Origin: CAZPZZ01 sp964591245
Lineage (GTDB): Bacteria; Acidobacteriota; Vicinamibacteria; Vicinamibacterales; UBA8438
Length of the DNA stretch: 40,761 nt
NCBI GenBank assembly: GCA_964591245.1
Contig: CAZPZZ010000024.1
Location: 1-40,761, forward strand
Direction of reading: 5' to 3'
Shown here: one piece after another, positions 26,065 to 35,253 of the stretch
Position numbering within the stretch: position 1 is the stretch's first letter
Layout of the letters: the number at the start of each line of letters is the position of its first letter
Position numbers and translations under genes: made by a program
Notes under the pieces: model-generated
Databases searched by the model: none
The model's input: the letters and a program-made list of their open reading frames with translations, nothing else
Told to the model about the DNA's origin: nothing

Positions 26065-28532
26065 GATTCCGATCTCCTCATCTGGAACGGCGTACTCTTC
26101 ACAATACCGAGAATAATTGACGACCACCGATAATTGCCCGCGTCGGCCACAATCCCACGCACAACCGGCTGGTCCAGGGCTTCCATACGACGTCCGACCG
26201 CATAGGTCAGCAGCTTTTCAGTGATCGTTCGCACAAAGCTGAGCCGATGCGTCATGACGGCGTTACGCAAGGCCGACGGCCCATCAACCACCGTACCGTC
26301 GGCGAGTGCCCCCATTGCATCGATCGGTGCTCCATGCGCATCAGTCGCTCGCCATCGGCCAATGGCATCAAACGGCTCAAGTGCGAAGCCTGGTGGATCC
26401 ATCATCCGATGGCAGACGGCACACGAGGGGTTGGCTCGATGCTGCTCAAGTCGCTCGCGCACCGTCTTCGGCTCCGCACCTCCATGATTTTCTGCGAGCG
26501 CCGGTACGTCGGCCGGCGGCTCAGCCGGCGGCATCCCCAGGAGGTTATCGAGCAGCCACTTCCCACGCAGCACCGGTGATGTCCGGGTCGGATAGGCCGT
26601 CAGCGTCAGCAAACTCGCGTGCCCCAGCAGGCCGCGCCGGTCCTCGCCCACCGAAACCCGGCGGAAACGGCTTCCGTAGACCCCTTCCCGCTCGTAATGC
26701 CGTGCCAGACGCTCATTCAGAAAGGTGTAATCACCGTCGATCAACCCGGTCAGCGGCGCGTCCGCACTGAGCTGACTTTGCAGAAACAACCGCGTCTCCT
26801 CTTCCATGTCGGCGCGCAGGTTCTCGTCGAAGTCGTAGAATACGTCCGCATCTGGAACCACGCCGCGGATCCGACCAAGCTGCAGCCATTGGGTCATAAA
26901 CCCATCAACCAGCGCCGACGACCGGTCATCGGCAAGCATCCGACGTACCTGCCGCTCGAACTCGACCGGATCGCTGAGACGTCCCGCCTCGGCAACAGTC
27001 AACAGCGCCTCATCCGGAATGTCGCTCCAGAGAAAGAGGGAGAGCCGGGACGCCAGTTCCAGATCAGAGAGCTGATACGCAGTCCCGGGTGTGACATCCG
27101 TCGGATCTCGTTCAATTCGAAACAGAAATTCCGGCGCGACCAGCAAACGTTCCAACGCCTTCTGGATGCCTCGCTCAAATCCACCTTCGGTAAAACCAGC
27201 GTCATAAAAGCTCAGCAACGTACCCAGATCCGCATCGTGCACCGGCCGACGATACGCACGCCGCGCTAAAGACGCCAGAATTTCACCAGCGCACTGCCGC
27301 GCCGCCGTCTCCGACCCACCGGGCAGATCTAGCCCACAGGAAAAAATCCGTCGCCGACTAGCCGTTTCCCCCGGTCCGGTGGCGACATAGGGCCCGGTGA
27401 TCTCAACCCTGTCGACGGCTGCATGGCCGTGGTACATACCAAGACCACTCAGCGAAAAGCCAGAGAGCCGCCGCTCGAGAATCCCCGTCGATTCGGTACG
27501 AGCGGCCACGAACGACACGCCCACCGTTCGCATCCCCGCCTCGGCCGGTATGTCTACTTCGAGAGCCGCGTCAGCATCGATCGATACGTACTGCTCCCAT
27601 GCTGGGTCGCCCCGAATGGTCCCGAAGAAGCTATACGCCGACGGGTAACCGATACGATCCGCATCGCCAACCATGAAACGCCGGACGAGGCGACCGTCGA
27701 GTCGTACTTCAATCTCCTGAGGCGTCCCCATGCCGACGATGTAATCGTAGATCATGCGCCGTAAACGGACCCGGATACGGTAATCACCGTCGAGGGGAAA
27801 ATAATGACGAATGGCCAAGCCACCACGAGACCCGAAGGGCAAGGCCTCACTCATCCGGTCATCCTGATAGAGCAGGCGGTGCGTCGAATACGTTGCGGCC
27901 GCAAAACCCGGCCCGATCGTCGGATCCCCCACAGCCAGCCGGCTGATCCGATTCGCCGCCGACATGTACCGATCAAATAGCGCAGGTGATACGGACAGGA
28001 CTTCCGCCGTGGTCGTGAAGCCCTCCTGGCCCACGTCATCCGCCGGAAAGAGTAACCAGCTCTCGTCGACTTCAAAGTCAATCAAGCTCTGGACGGCGTT
28101 GCGGTACTCGTCGGTCGTGAGACGACGGATGGCGGGACGCCCCGGATCCGGCTGCTGGTCGGCAGCCCGCTCGAGCTCCGTCTCCAGCCACGCGAGAAAC
28201 CGGGACTGGGCCTCATCGTCCGGGCGCGGGCGACCGGCAGGCGGCATCATGCCAAGCCGAAGCTTCCGCACCATCTGCTCCCACACCGCGGTATGCGGGG
28301 CGAGATCCGCAGGGTCTAAGTGGCTGAACGAGACCGGTACCGTCCCCTGCTCGGCACGCACATCATTGTGACAAGCCACGCAATATTGGGTCAGCAGAGC
28401 TTCCGCAGCCTCTGGCCCGGCAGAACTCCCGGCAGGCTGGCCAGCCTCGACCGACCACGAAAACAGCACTCCCACACCAACGAGAACGGCGTTAGCCAAT
28501 CTCCGGATCACCGCGGAACCGTTACCTCTCAT
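26061..28532 (-). CDS. Module B: exported c-type cytochrome protein with DUF1587/1595/1592/1588/1585 domains
   Basis: An 823-residue protein with a Sec signal (1-30) and two CxxCH motifs: CVACH at 51-55 and CAVCH at about 704. The domain order is the same as in the module A protein: DUF1587 region (RRLTTDEYRNAVQSL), a beta-sandwich with RHYFPLDGDYRIRVRLRR, DUF1595 (LARRAYRRPV; APEFLFRIERDP), DUF1592 (ELASRLSLFLWSDIPDEALL), DUF1588 (RRGLLGHASLLTLTAYPTRTSPV) and DUF1585 (TEKLLTYAVGRRME). The sequence is the most divergent of the three, with a longer sandwich insert. It is first in the module B operon; 162 bp separate it from module C's last gene. It has a poor ribosome site (GGAACGATTC). Confidence 0.91.
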   Translation of the reverse strand: MRGNGSAVIRRLANAVLVGVGVLFSWSVEAGQPAGSSAGPEAAEALLTQYCVACHNDVRAEQGTVPVSFSHLDPADLAPHTAVWEQMVRKLRLGMMPPAGRPRPDDEAQSRFLAWLETELERAADQQPDPGRPAIRRLTTDEYRNAVQSLIDFEVDESWLLFPADDVGQEGFTTTAEVLSVSPALFDRYMSAANRISRLAVGDPTIGPGFAAATYSTHRLLYQDDRMSEALPFGSRGGLAIRHYFPLDGDYRIRVRLRRMIYDYIVGMGTPQEIEVRLDGRLVRRFMVGDADRIGYPSAYSFFGTIRGDPAWEQYVSIDADAALEVDIPAEAGMRTVGVSFVAARTESTGILERRLSGFSLSGLGMYHGHAAVDRVEITGPYVATGPGETASRRRIFSCGLDLPGGSETAARQCAGEILASLARRAYRRPVHDADLGTLLSFYDAGFTEGGFERGIQKALERLLVAPEFLFRIERDPTDVTPGTAYQLSDLELASRLSLFLWSDIPDEALLTVAEAGRLSDPVEFERQVRRMLADDRSSALVDGFMTQWLQLGRIRGVVPDADVFYDFDENLRADMEEETRLFLQSQLSADAPLTGLIDGDYTFLNERLARHYEREGVYGSRFRRVSVGEDRRGLLGHASLLTLTAYPTRTSPVLRGKWLLDNLLGMPPAEPPADVPALAENHGGAEPKTVRERLEQHRANPSCAVCHRMMDPPGFALEPFDAIGRWRATDAHGAPIDAMGALADGTVVDGPSALRNAVMTHRLSFVRTITEKLLTYAVGRRMEALDQPVVRGIVADAGNYRWSSIILGIVKSTPFQMRRSES

Positions 28533-28569
28533 TGAATCGTTCCACTCGTACTCTCGTGCACTCGGATCT

Positions 28570-28582
28570 CACTACTGTAGTG
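28570..28582. promoter_or_regulatory. Perfect inverted repeat before module B
   Basis: CACTAC (28570-28575) and GTAGTG (28577-28582) are inverted around a single T, about 40 bp before the minus-strand start at 28532. The position suits an operator. No clear -35/-10 pair is visible, and the motif differs from the dyads before modules A and C. Confidence 0.35.
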
Positions 28583-28694
28583 GACTACATCCTCGAAATC
28601 TACAGAATCTCTGGAAACTCGGTACACCGCCGAGAAAAATCGAAGATGGACCACACACGCGTCTGCTCGGCAACGGGTAAGACCACCGCCCCCC

Positions 28695-29690
28695 TCACTG
28701 CGTTTCTTCAAGCCGTGCCGTGCGGAGCATCCCCCGAAGTGAGTAATTACCCTCATGGCATGCGAACTCGTAGAGTGGCCCTGACCGCCGCTTGAGCGGA
28801 ATCTCGGCCGTCCACGGGGACACCCAGGTCGTCGGATCCGTGAAGGTCAATTCGTAGGCAAGCGTCTCGGAATCGGTGCGCGTGAAACGTTCAACCAGGT
28901 GTAGTCCCTCGGCAGAACCACGAAAATAACTATTCAACGAAAAATTACGCGTCTCCACCACCAACGTGTCCCCCTCCCAGTACCCGCGAGAATCGCCATT
29001 CCATTGACGAACGCTGTCTGGTAAATGCGGGCGGCCGTCAAGCGGAATGATCCTCGCGTCATGAAACGCTTCGCTCATGAACACCACATAGTGTGGTGTC
29101 TGGACAAGTTGGTAAAAGGAATACGGACCGGCCCCAAAATTGCCCCCCACTCTGGGCACACCAGTCGTGACACAGCGGTGAAAACTATTGAGATCCTCTG
29201 GCCCTGTCTTGAAACGCCACCCGGTATCCACGGCATCCTGCCGTATACGCCCGGCTGCCGTGAGCCCGGGAATACGACCATCGGAAGGATGAACAATTTG
29301 CGAGGTTCGGTTGGTGATCTCCACGTCCTCCATGGCGATCGAACTCGCGGTGGACTCCGCCTCGTAGGTCTCGACGTCATTCAGCGCCGCGAAGAACGCG
29401 CTTTCCGGCGTGGCAAAGGCACTACGCCCGTTCTGAAAAATACGTCGCGCCCGGGTACGCAATGTGGCGACTTCTTCAGGAGTCAGGGAGGCTCGCCCGG
29501 CAAGCTGCGTCGGCCGTTGCAACGGGGTTGCAATGTTACTCAACCACACGCCTTGGAGATCCGGCCGGCCGTCGGCCAACCTGGACGGCGTCCAGTTCGT
29601 CTGCGCATGACTCGTACGCCCCACACCGACCAGCAGTACGGTTATCGCAACAGTCAGCGCCATGCCAAGCACGTGATGACGATGTGGCAT
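28695..29690 (-). CDS. Module C: exported protein of an uncharacterised family (331 residues)
   Basis: ATG 29690 is chosen because GAGGAGGTTGT lies directly before it. A Sec signal ends near VGRTSHAQ. The mature start, TPSRLADGRPDLQGVW, and later blocks GYWEGDTLVVETRNFS and LYEFACHEGNYSLRGML mark a family I know only as frequent, uncharacterised exported proteins in Acidobacteriota and relatives. There is no haem motif; the single pattern FHRC is not CxxCH. The W-G-D-T-LVVET block suggests a beta-barrel ligand-binding fold, by appearance only. It is the last gene of module C, 56 bp after the ankyrin gene, in the slot where module B has a cytochrome. Confidence 0.8.
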   Translation of the reverse strand: MPHRHHVLGMALTVAITVLLVGVGRTSHAQTNWTPSRLADGRPDLQGVWLSNIATPLQRPTQLAGRASLTPEEVATLRTRARRIFQNGRSAFATPESAFFAALNDVETYEAESTASSIAMEDVEITNRTSQIVHPSDGRIPGLTAAGRIRQDAVDTGWRFKTGPEDLNSFHRCVTTGVPRVGGNFGAGPYSFYQLVQTPHYVVFMSEAFHDARIIPLDGRPHLPDSVRQWNGDSRGYWEGDTLVVETRNFSLNSYFRGSAEGLHLVERFTRTDSETLAYELTFTDPTTWVSPWTAEIPLKRRSGPLYEFACHEGNYSLRGMLRTARLEETQ

Positions 29691-29746
29691 ACAACCTCCT
29701 CGGGGTCGGGTCGTTGGCGCCCCTCGCCTCGTGGCGACAACCAACC

Positions 29747-31312
29747 CTAGTTGGGCGGAGTCACGGGCGACTGAGTCGCCGCAGGTGCTTTCTCCGGAGA
29801 ACGCGGGGCATACACGTCAAACCCGCGAGCCGCTTCTTCCTCCTCGGTCAGCGGTGTGACTCCGAGCACCTCCATCGCCTGCTCGATAGCCACCACGGTC
29901 ACCGGGGAGGGCTTGAAATTTCCGACCCTGTAGCCACGGGCAATGGTAAGTGGTGTCCACCCCATCGCGTTCTGCTGATTCCAGATATCGATATCCGCAC
30001 CGCTCGCAGCGAGCAGGGCAACTACCTCGGGAAGGTTCTTGTAGGCCGCCCCGTGCATCGCGGTTTCGCCGTTCTGATCAACAGCATCGATGTCATTGCC
30101 AAGATCGAGCACCAGCTGTACTGCCTCAAGCACCTCGCGTTCGGTACCAGCATCCTCACCAGGAGAACGCGTCCCCAGACCTGCCGCGGCCATGAGGGGC
30201 GTGCTCCCCTCTTCATTCATCAGGGACACGTCCGCCCCGAGGTCCACCAGGGTCTGCATCAACTCAATATCCGCCACCAATGCAGCCAGCATGAAAGGCG
30301 TGGAGCCTACTTCGTGATGCCGCGTATTGTTCAGCCGTGGTCGCGCCGTCATCCGCGCATTGACATCCGCTCCATGCTCAACAAGCTTCCGCACGAATTC
30401 GAGGCTCGTCAGACGGCCTGAACCCTCTGGAGCGGGATCATTATCTCCGCCCCCTGGCTTGCGCACTTTCGGAACCATGTGCAGGGCCACGTAGCCCGGT
30501 TCGTCGGCATTCGCATCGGCCCCGGCATCGAGCAACGTCGCGGCCACATCCCAATGCGCGTTCGTGACAGCCAGCAACAATGGGCTCGTCCCCACCCTCA
30601 CCGGTCGTCCGGCTCGATAGGTCCGATCTTCCCGCACGACCTCATCGACCAGACCGTTGACATCGACCCCAGCCGCAAGCAGCGTACGAACGACGGCCAG
30701 GTGCCCTTCGCGGACGGCGAACAGAAACGGCGTAAACCCCGAGTTCAGCGGCGTCGTGAAGTCCGCACCAACCTCGATCAGCGTCTCGACAACGTCGGTG
30801 TGTCCCTCCGCAACTGCCCACATCAGTGCCGTTTGTCCCCGCTTCGGCTCAGATACGGCAATATCGGCACCATGCGCCAGCAACGCCCGTACTACGTCCA
30901 CCCGACCCGACCTCGAGGCCGTCATCAACACAGTTTCACCGCCAGGCAGCGCCGTGTTGGCATCGGCCCCGGCCATCAGCAAACGCTCAACGATCGGAAG
31001 GCTTGCATTCTGGGCAGCGAGAGAAATCGCCGTCACACCATAGCGGTTTGCCTGGTGAACATCCGCACCCGCATCTACCAGGTCCCCGACCAACCCCGCG
31101 TCGTCGTGATACGCAGCCCAGAGCAGTGGCGTCATTCCGTCGACCTGGGTGGCATCCGGGTCCGCTCCCTGTGCGAGCAGGTAGACAACAGCAGCCTTAT
31201 CCAGGCGCTGGACGGCATCGGCCAACGGCGCATCCGCCCCCGCGGCACGTACCGGCACGGCAATCGCAGAAGCTACTGCGATCACGCCACCGAAAGCTCT
31301 CACGACAGCCAT
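29747..31312 (-). CDS. Module C: exported ankyrin-repeat protein
   Basis: I use ATG 31312 with GGAG six bases upstream (521 residues); the open frame runs to 31447 but that part overlaps the DUF1552 gene. A Sec signal (VVRAFGGVIAVASAIAVPVRAAG) precedes about eleven ankyrin repeats (TPLLWAA, TALMWAV, TPLMAAA). Two inserts match those of the module A protein: NDPAPEGSGRLTSLEF with VRKLVEHGA, and GLGTRSPGEDAGTEREVLEAVQ. The next repeat, GETAMHGAAYK, is also shared with A. It lies 80 bp after the DUF1552 gene. Like its paralogues it is probably periplasmic and binds a protein of the module; that is inference. Confidence 0.88.
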   Translation of the reverse strand: MAVVRAFGGVIAVASAIAVPVRAAGADAPLADAVQRLDKAAVVYLLAQGADPDATQVDGMTPLLWAAYHDDAGLVGDLVDAGADVHQANRYGVTAISLAAQNASLPIVERLLMAGADANTALPGGETVLMTASRSGRVDVVRALLAHGADIAVSEPKRGQTALMWAVAEGHTDVVETLIEVGADFTTPLNSGFTPFLFAVREGHLAVVRTLLAAGVDVNGLVDEVVREDRTYRAGRPVRVGTSPLLLAVTNAHWDVAATLLDAGADANADEPGYVALHMVPKVRKPGGGDNDPAPEGSGRLTSLEFVRKLVEHGADVNARMTARPRLNNTRHHEVGSTPFMLAALVADIELMQTLVDLGADVSLMNEEGSTPLMAAAGLGTRSPGEDAGTEREVLEAVQLVLDLGNDIDAVDQNGETAMHGAAYKNLPEVVALLAASGADIDIWNQQNAMGWTPLTIARGYRVGNFKPSPVTVVAIEQAMEVLGVTPLTEEEEAARGFDVYAPRSPEKAPAATQSPVTPPN

Positions 31313-31392
31313 CAGTCTCTCCACATGCCCTCCTATCGAGAGTGCATTCACCCCTGCCGGATGACTTCCTGACATTCCCATCGCCATGGACG

Positions 31393-32739
31393 CTACAACG
31401 TGACGGGATCGAGTAACGTATCGATCGTCCCCGTCGAGTCGGACCACGAGTCGAGCTGCACACCGACGTGATCGAGCAATGTCAGATGCAGATTCGCCAT
31501 TGGAGTCGGCTCGTTATATTTAATGTGGCGTCCACCCTGCGTACGTGCTCCGCCGCCACCGGCCACGAGAATCGGGAGGTTCACGTGGTCATGCACGTTC
31601 GGATTCCCCATCCCGCTACCGTAGAGGTACAGCGTGTGGTCGAGCAATGACCCCTCGCCATCGGGCAACGCGGCGAGCTGTTCGAGAAACGACGCAAAGA
31701 GCGAGATGTGATATTGGTTGATCTTCGCCAGCATCGCTAGCTTCTCTGGGTCATTACCATGGTGCGAGATCGGGTGGTGTGGATCAGGGACGCCGATCTC
31801 GGGATAGGTGCGATTACTCGATTCTCTCGCAAGCTGAAAGGTCATGACCCTCGTCACATCCGCCCGCAATGCCAGCACCTGAAGGTCAAACATGAGCTTC
31901 GCGTGATCTGCGTAGGCTGCGGGTACCCCAATCGGGCGATCGAGATCAGGGAGCGGATTGCTTTCCGTTTCCGCCTCAGCCTTCTGAATACGACGCTCAA
32001 CCTCCCTGACGGTATCCAAATACTCGGTGACCTTGGTCCGATCCGCAGCGCCAAGCTGGCCCTGCAACCGCGCAATGTCATCACGCACCCAATCCAACAA
32101 ACTGGCGCGTCTCCCCAGAGCGGCGCGCCGTTGGCCTACCGTACCTCCCTCTCCGAAGAGACGCTCGAAGACGACCCTGGGATGCGCTTCCGCCGGCAAC
32201 GGGGACGTCGGTGAGGACCAGGAAATATTGTTCTGGTACACACAGGCATAACCGTTGTCGCACTGGCCCACCATATCCAGCAAGTCCATCGCTAACTCGA
32301 GCGACGGCAGCTGCGTCTCTTGGCCGATCTGCTGGGCGGCAATCTGGTCTACTGTCGTTCCAAGATGGTAATCGGTGCTCTCCGTCCACTTCGCTTTGGC
32401 CGCGCTCAGAAAACCGGCATTCGAGGTCGCATGGGTCCCCGGATACGAGTTCTTCAGCTCAAGATTGCTGACAACCGTCAGTTGATCCTTCACTCGCGCC
32501 AGGGGGCCGAGACTTGTGGACAGTGTCTTCAACGGGCCACTCCCCCCCGGAGGCGTCCATTGCGCGATATTCGATCCCATCGGCACATAGACAAACCCAA
32601 GGCGGCGCACCGGGCGTGCCGGCGTGTTGGCGATGGCGGTCAGAGACGGCACCATTGCGTCCAGTAGAGGCAGGGCCACCGTAGCACCGACACCTCGTAA
32701 AAACGTCCGACGCGGCAAAGCTTTCTTGGTAATCATCAT
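31393..32739 (-). CDS. Module C: Tat-exported DUF1552 protein
   Basis: A 448-residue protein with the Tat signal ALPRRTFLRGVGATVALP. Its body is collinear with the module A protein: FVYVPMGSNIAQWTP, TVDQIAAQQIG, YACVYQNNISWSSPTSPLPAEA, VREVERRIQKAEAE, GSGMGNPNVHDHVNLPILVAGGGG and GGRHIKYNEPTPMANLHL. The shared YACVYQN...SWSSPTSPLPAEA stretch shows that A and C are closer to each other than either is to B. The start overlaps the DUF1592 stop; ATG 32739 or the adjacent ATG 32736 could be used. The enzymatic role is unknown. Confidence 0.92.
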   Translation of the reverse strand: MMITKKALPRRTFLRGVGATVALPLLDAMVPSLTAIANTPARPVRRLGFVYVPMGSNIAQWTPPGGSGPLKTLSTSLGPLARVKDQLTVVSNLELKNSYPGTHATSNAGFLSAAKAKWTESTDYHLGTTVDQIAAQQIGQETQLPSLELAMDLLDMVGQCDNGYACVYQNNISWSSPTSPLPAEAHPRVVFERLFGEGGTVGQRRAALGRRASLLDWVRDDIARLQGQLGAADRTKVTEYLDTVREVERRIQKAEAETESNPLPDLDRPIGVPAAYADHAKLMFDLQVLALRADVTRVMTFQLARESSNRTYPEIGVPDPHHPISHHGNDPEKLAMLAKINQYHISLFASFLEQLAALPDGEGSLLDHTLYLYGSGMGNPNVHDHVNLPILVAGGGGARTQGGRHIKYNEPTPMANLHLTLLDHVGVQLDSWSDSTGTIDTLLDPVTL

Positions 32740-35141
32740 GACGCAGTCTTCCTCATCTGGAACGGTGCACTACGCACCACCCCGAGTACCAACGACGAAA
32801 ATCGATAGTCATCCTTCGCAGCCTCACGCAATACGGCTCTGACTGCCGACATATCGTAGAACTCGGTCCCTCGCCCGGTCGCAAAGGTCAGGAGTTTCTC
32901 CGTGAGCCGCCCGACGAAGAGTTCCGGACGACGCAGCAGCGCATGCTGCAACTCGGTCACCCCGGTCACCGTCGTTCCATCGAATAGGGTGGCCGACGCG
33001 TCGATCTGCGCCCCACCCTCCGTCTCCCGCCAGCGCCCGACCGCGTCGAAGTTCTCCAACGCAAACCCGACCGGATCCATGAGTTTGTGGCAGGATGCAC
33101 AGGCTGGGTTCGCGCGGTGAGCACTCATCCGCTCCTTCATCGACTGCGCTCTCTCACCGGTCCCCGTATCCTCAAGTTCCGGTACATCAGGCGGCGGCGG
33201 CGGAGGCGGCACCCCAAGAATATTATCGAGCACCCACTTGCCCCGGATGACCGGAGACGTGCGGGTCGCATAGGACGTAGCCAGCAAGATGCTACCCTGC
33301 CGTAGGAGCCCCCCTCGCCCAAGATCGTCGCCAAACTCGACGCGGCGAAACCGGCTCCCGTAGATGTGGGGCACGCCGTAGTGCTTCGCCAACCGTTCAT
33401 TGAGAAAGGTGTAGTCGGCGCGCAGGAAATCGAGCACGCTTCGATCCTCACGCATCACACTCTCGACAAGCATTTCGGTCTCGGTGCGAAACGCCTGCCG
33501 GAGGTTGTCGTCAAAGTCCGGAAAGATGCGCATATCCGGCGTGATTGACTCCAGATTTCGCAAATGCAGCCACTGCCCGGCGAAATTGGTCACCAGATTT
33601 GTCGCACGGGGATCGGTCAACATTCGACGAACTTGCTGTTCGAGCACGCCGGCCATCCGTAACTCGCCGCGCTCCGCCATCCCGAGCAACTCGTCGTCGG
33701 GAATACTACTCCAGAGGAAAAACGAGAGACGTGAGGCCAACTCGAGATCGGTCAGTTGATACGCGGTATCCGGCGCCATCCCCGCCGGATCCTGTTCGAC
33801 CCGAAACAAGAATTCCGGGGCGACAAGGATCGACGACACCGCCATTTCAATTCCAGCCTCAAAACCACCCTCCAGCCGCGCCGCGGAATAAAACTCAAGC
33901 GGGCGTTCGATCTCTTCGTCGGATACGGGCCGTCGGTATGCGCGACGCATGGTCGTCGACACGATCTCTCTGGCACATGCATCTTCCTCGTCAGCGGTCG
34001 CAGGTTGACACGTGAAGAGACGAGCCCGACTGGGCGTGTCTCCCGCTCCGGTTGGATTGTATGGACCGACAATCGAGACCTCATACACCGCTGGCTGTAT
34101 ACGTGGATGTCGGTAGTAATTGAAATGCGCCTGGTATGGCTGTCTCTCCGTTTCCAGAAGCAACTCAGGCCTCTTGGGAAACGTCACGGCCAACGCATGG
34201 GGGCCCGCGGTCACTGGTAGTCGGAGCGTGAGGTGCGCGTCGAGATGATCTTGCGATGGCTGATAGTTCAACGCGTGCTCTTCAACTTGGGCCGCGGGCA
34301 CCACCGAGAACGTGTTCACTAGCGCACCATCCACAAGGAGATCGATGTCGTGCGCCTCACTCAAACCCTCGATATGCTCGTTGCGGTCTCGCGCCAGCCG
34401 GATCGTAATTTCATAATCTCCATCGACCGGAAACGTGTGAGACAACAACGCCCCTCCGCGGCTACCAATCGGCATCCCGGGTAGATGCCCTTCTTGGGTC
34501 AGATCCGGCCTCGTCCGCACGGTCGTGCCCCCCGGTCCGAGCCCTGGCCGCCCGACGGCGAGTCGACTCACCCTTTCGGCTGCGGTCACATAGCGCTCAA
34601 GCAACGTCGGCGACAAATTGCCGACCGTCACGTTGTCAAAACCAAAGCTCGAGGAATCACTGGGGAGCAGCGCCGACACGTCGATCTCCAGGTCGAGTAG
34701 ATCGCGAATCGCGTTGTGATACTCGGTCCGATTGAGGCGGCGAAAGGTTTCAGTACGCCCTGGATTTAGCGCAGCCAACGCCACCGCATCAAGCGAGCCT
34801 TCTAACCAGGAAAGCGCCGATTCATACTCAGCCTCGTCGGGACGACGACCACCAGCCGGGGGCATCTGCCGCGCTCTCAGCTTCCGAACAACCTTCTCCC
34901 AGACTTCGGGATGAGCCTCGAGTGGAGCCTGAGAGATCGCATCCAGTCCGAGCCCTCCCGTCCGCGCACGGTCATTGTGACAACCTAGGCAATAGCCCGT
35001 CACCAGCGCGCGATGGGGAGAGTTCTCCGTCTCGGCAGGCTCATCCGACGCATTCTGCGAAGCCTCAAGACCGCTGAGTCCACCGCTGAGTACCAGCGCC
35101 ACCGCTGTGAGATTCACGGTTCGCCGCAGCACGTCCACCAT
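32736..35141 (-). CDS. Module C: exported c-type cytochrome protein with DUF1587/1595/1592/1588/1585 domains
   Basis: ATG 35141 follows GGGAGGGG at good spacing; an upstream in-frame ATG (35207) lacks one. The 801-residue product has a Sec signal and haem motifs CLGCH at 51-55 and CASCH at 681-685. The domain series is the same as in module A, with near-matching blocks TFRRLNRTEYHNAIRDLLDL, SFGFDNVTVGNLSPTLLERY, LASRLSFFLWSSIPDDELL and ATSYATRTSPVIRGKWVLDN. A beta-sandwich (HTFPVDGDYEITIRLARDRN) lies between DUF1587 and DUF1595. It heads the module C operon. Confidence 0.92.
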   Translation of the reverse strand: MVDVLRRTVNLTAVALVLSGGLSGLEASQNASDEPAETENSPHRALVTGYCLGCHNDRARTGGLGLDAISQAPLEAHPEVWEKVVRKLRARQMPPAGGRRPDEAEYESALSWLEGSLDAVALAALNPGRTETFRRLNRTEYHNAIRDLLDLEIDVSALLPSDSSSFGFDNVTVGNLSPTLLERYVTAAERVSRLAVGRPGLGPGGTTVRTRPDLTQEGHLPGMPIGSRGGALLSHTFPVDGDYEITIRLARDRNEHIEGLSEAHDIDLLVDGALVNTFSVVPAAQVEEHALNYQPSQDHLDAHLTLRLPVTAGPHALAVTFPKRPELLLETERQPYQAHFNYYRHPRIQPAVYEVSIVGPYNPTGAGDTPSRARLFTCQPATADEEDACAREIVSTTMRRAYRRPVSDEEIERPLEFYSAARLEGGFEAGIEMAVSSILVAPEFLFRVEQDPAGMAPDTAYQLTDLELASRLSFFLWSSIPDDELLGMAERGELRMAGVLEQQVRRMLTDPRATNLVTNFAGQWLHLRNLESITPDMRIFPDFDDNLRQAFRTETEMLVESVMREDRSVLDFLRADYTFLNERLAKHYGVPHIYGSRFRRVEFGDDLGRGGLLRQGSILLATSYATRTSPVIRGKWVLDNILGVPPPPPPPDVPELEDTGTGERAQSMKERMSAHRANPACASCHKLMDPVGFALENFDAVGRWRETEGGAQIDASATLFDGTTVTGVTELQHALLRRPELFVGRLTEKLLTFATGRGTEFYDMSAVRAVLREAAKDDYRFSSLVLGVVRSAPFQMRKTAS

Positions 35142-35175
35142 ACGGTCCCCTCCCGTCACGTCATTTCCAATCAGT

Positions 35176-35192
35176 GTATCCAAACCGGATAC
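35176..35192. promoter_or_regulatory. Inverted repeat before module C
   Basis: GTATCC (35176-35181) and GGATAC (35187-35192) are inverted around AAACC, about 35 bp before the module C start. It may be an operator. No matching copy was seen before modules A or B. Confidence 0.35.
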
Positions 35193-35253
35193 CTGGTCTT
35201 TATACACCCATCGCCCATGTTCTAACAGAGAAGTTCATCCGGGCGCCTGGTGT

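Noticed and set aside
28570..28582. Possible transposon end or attachment site at the inverted repeats between modules
   Set aside because: There is no transposase, integrase or direct-repeat target duplication, and the dyads before the three modules differ in sequence.
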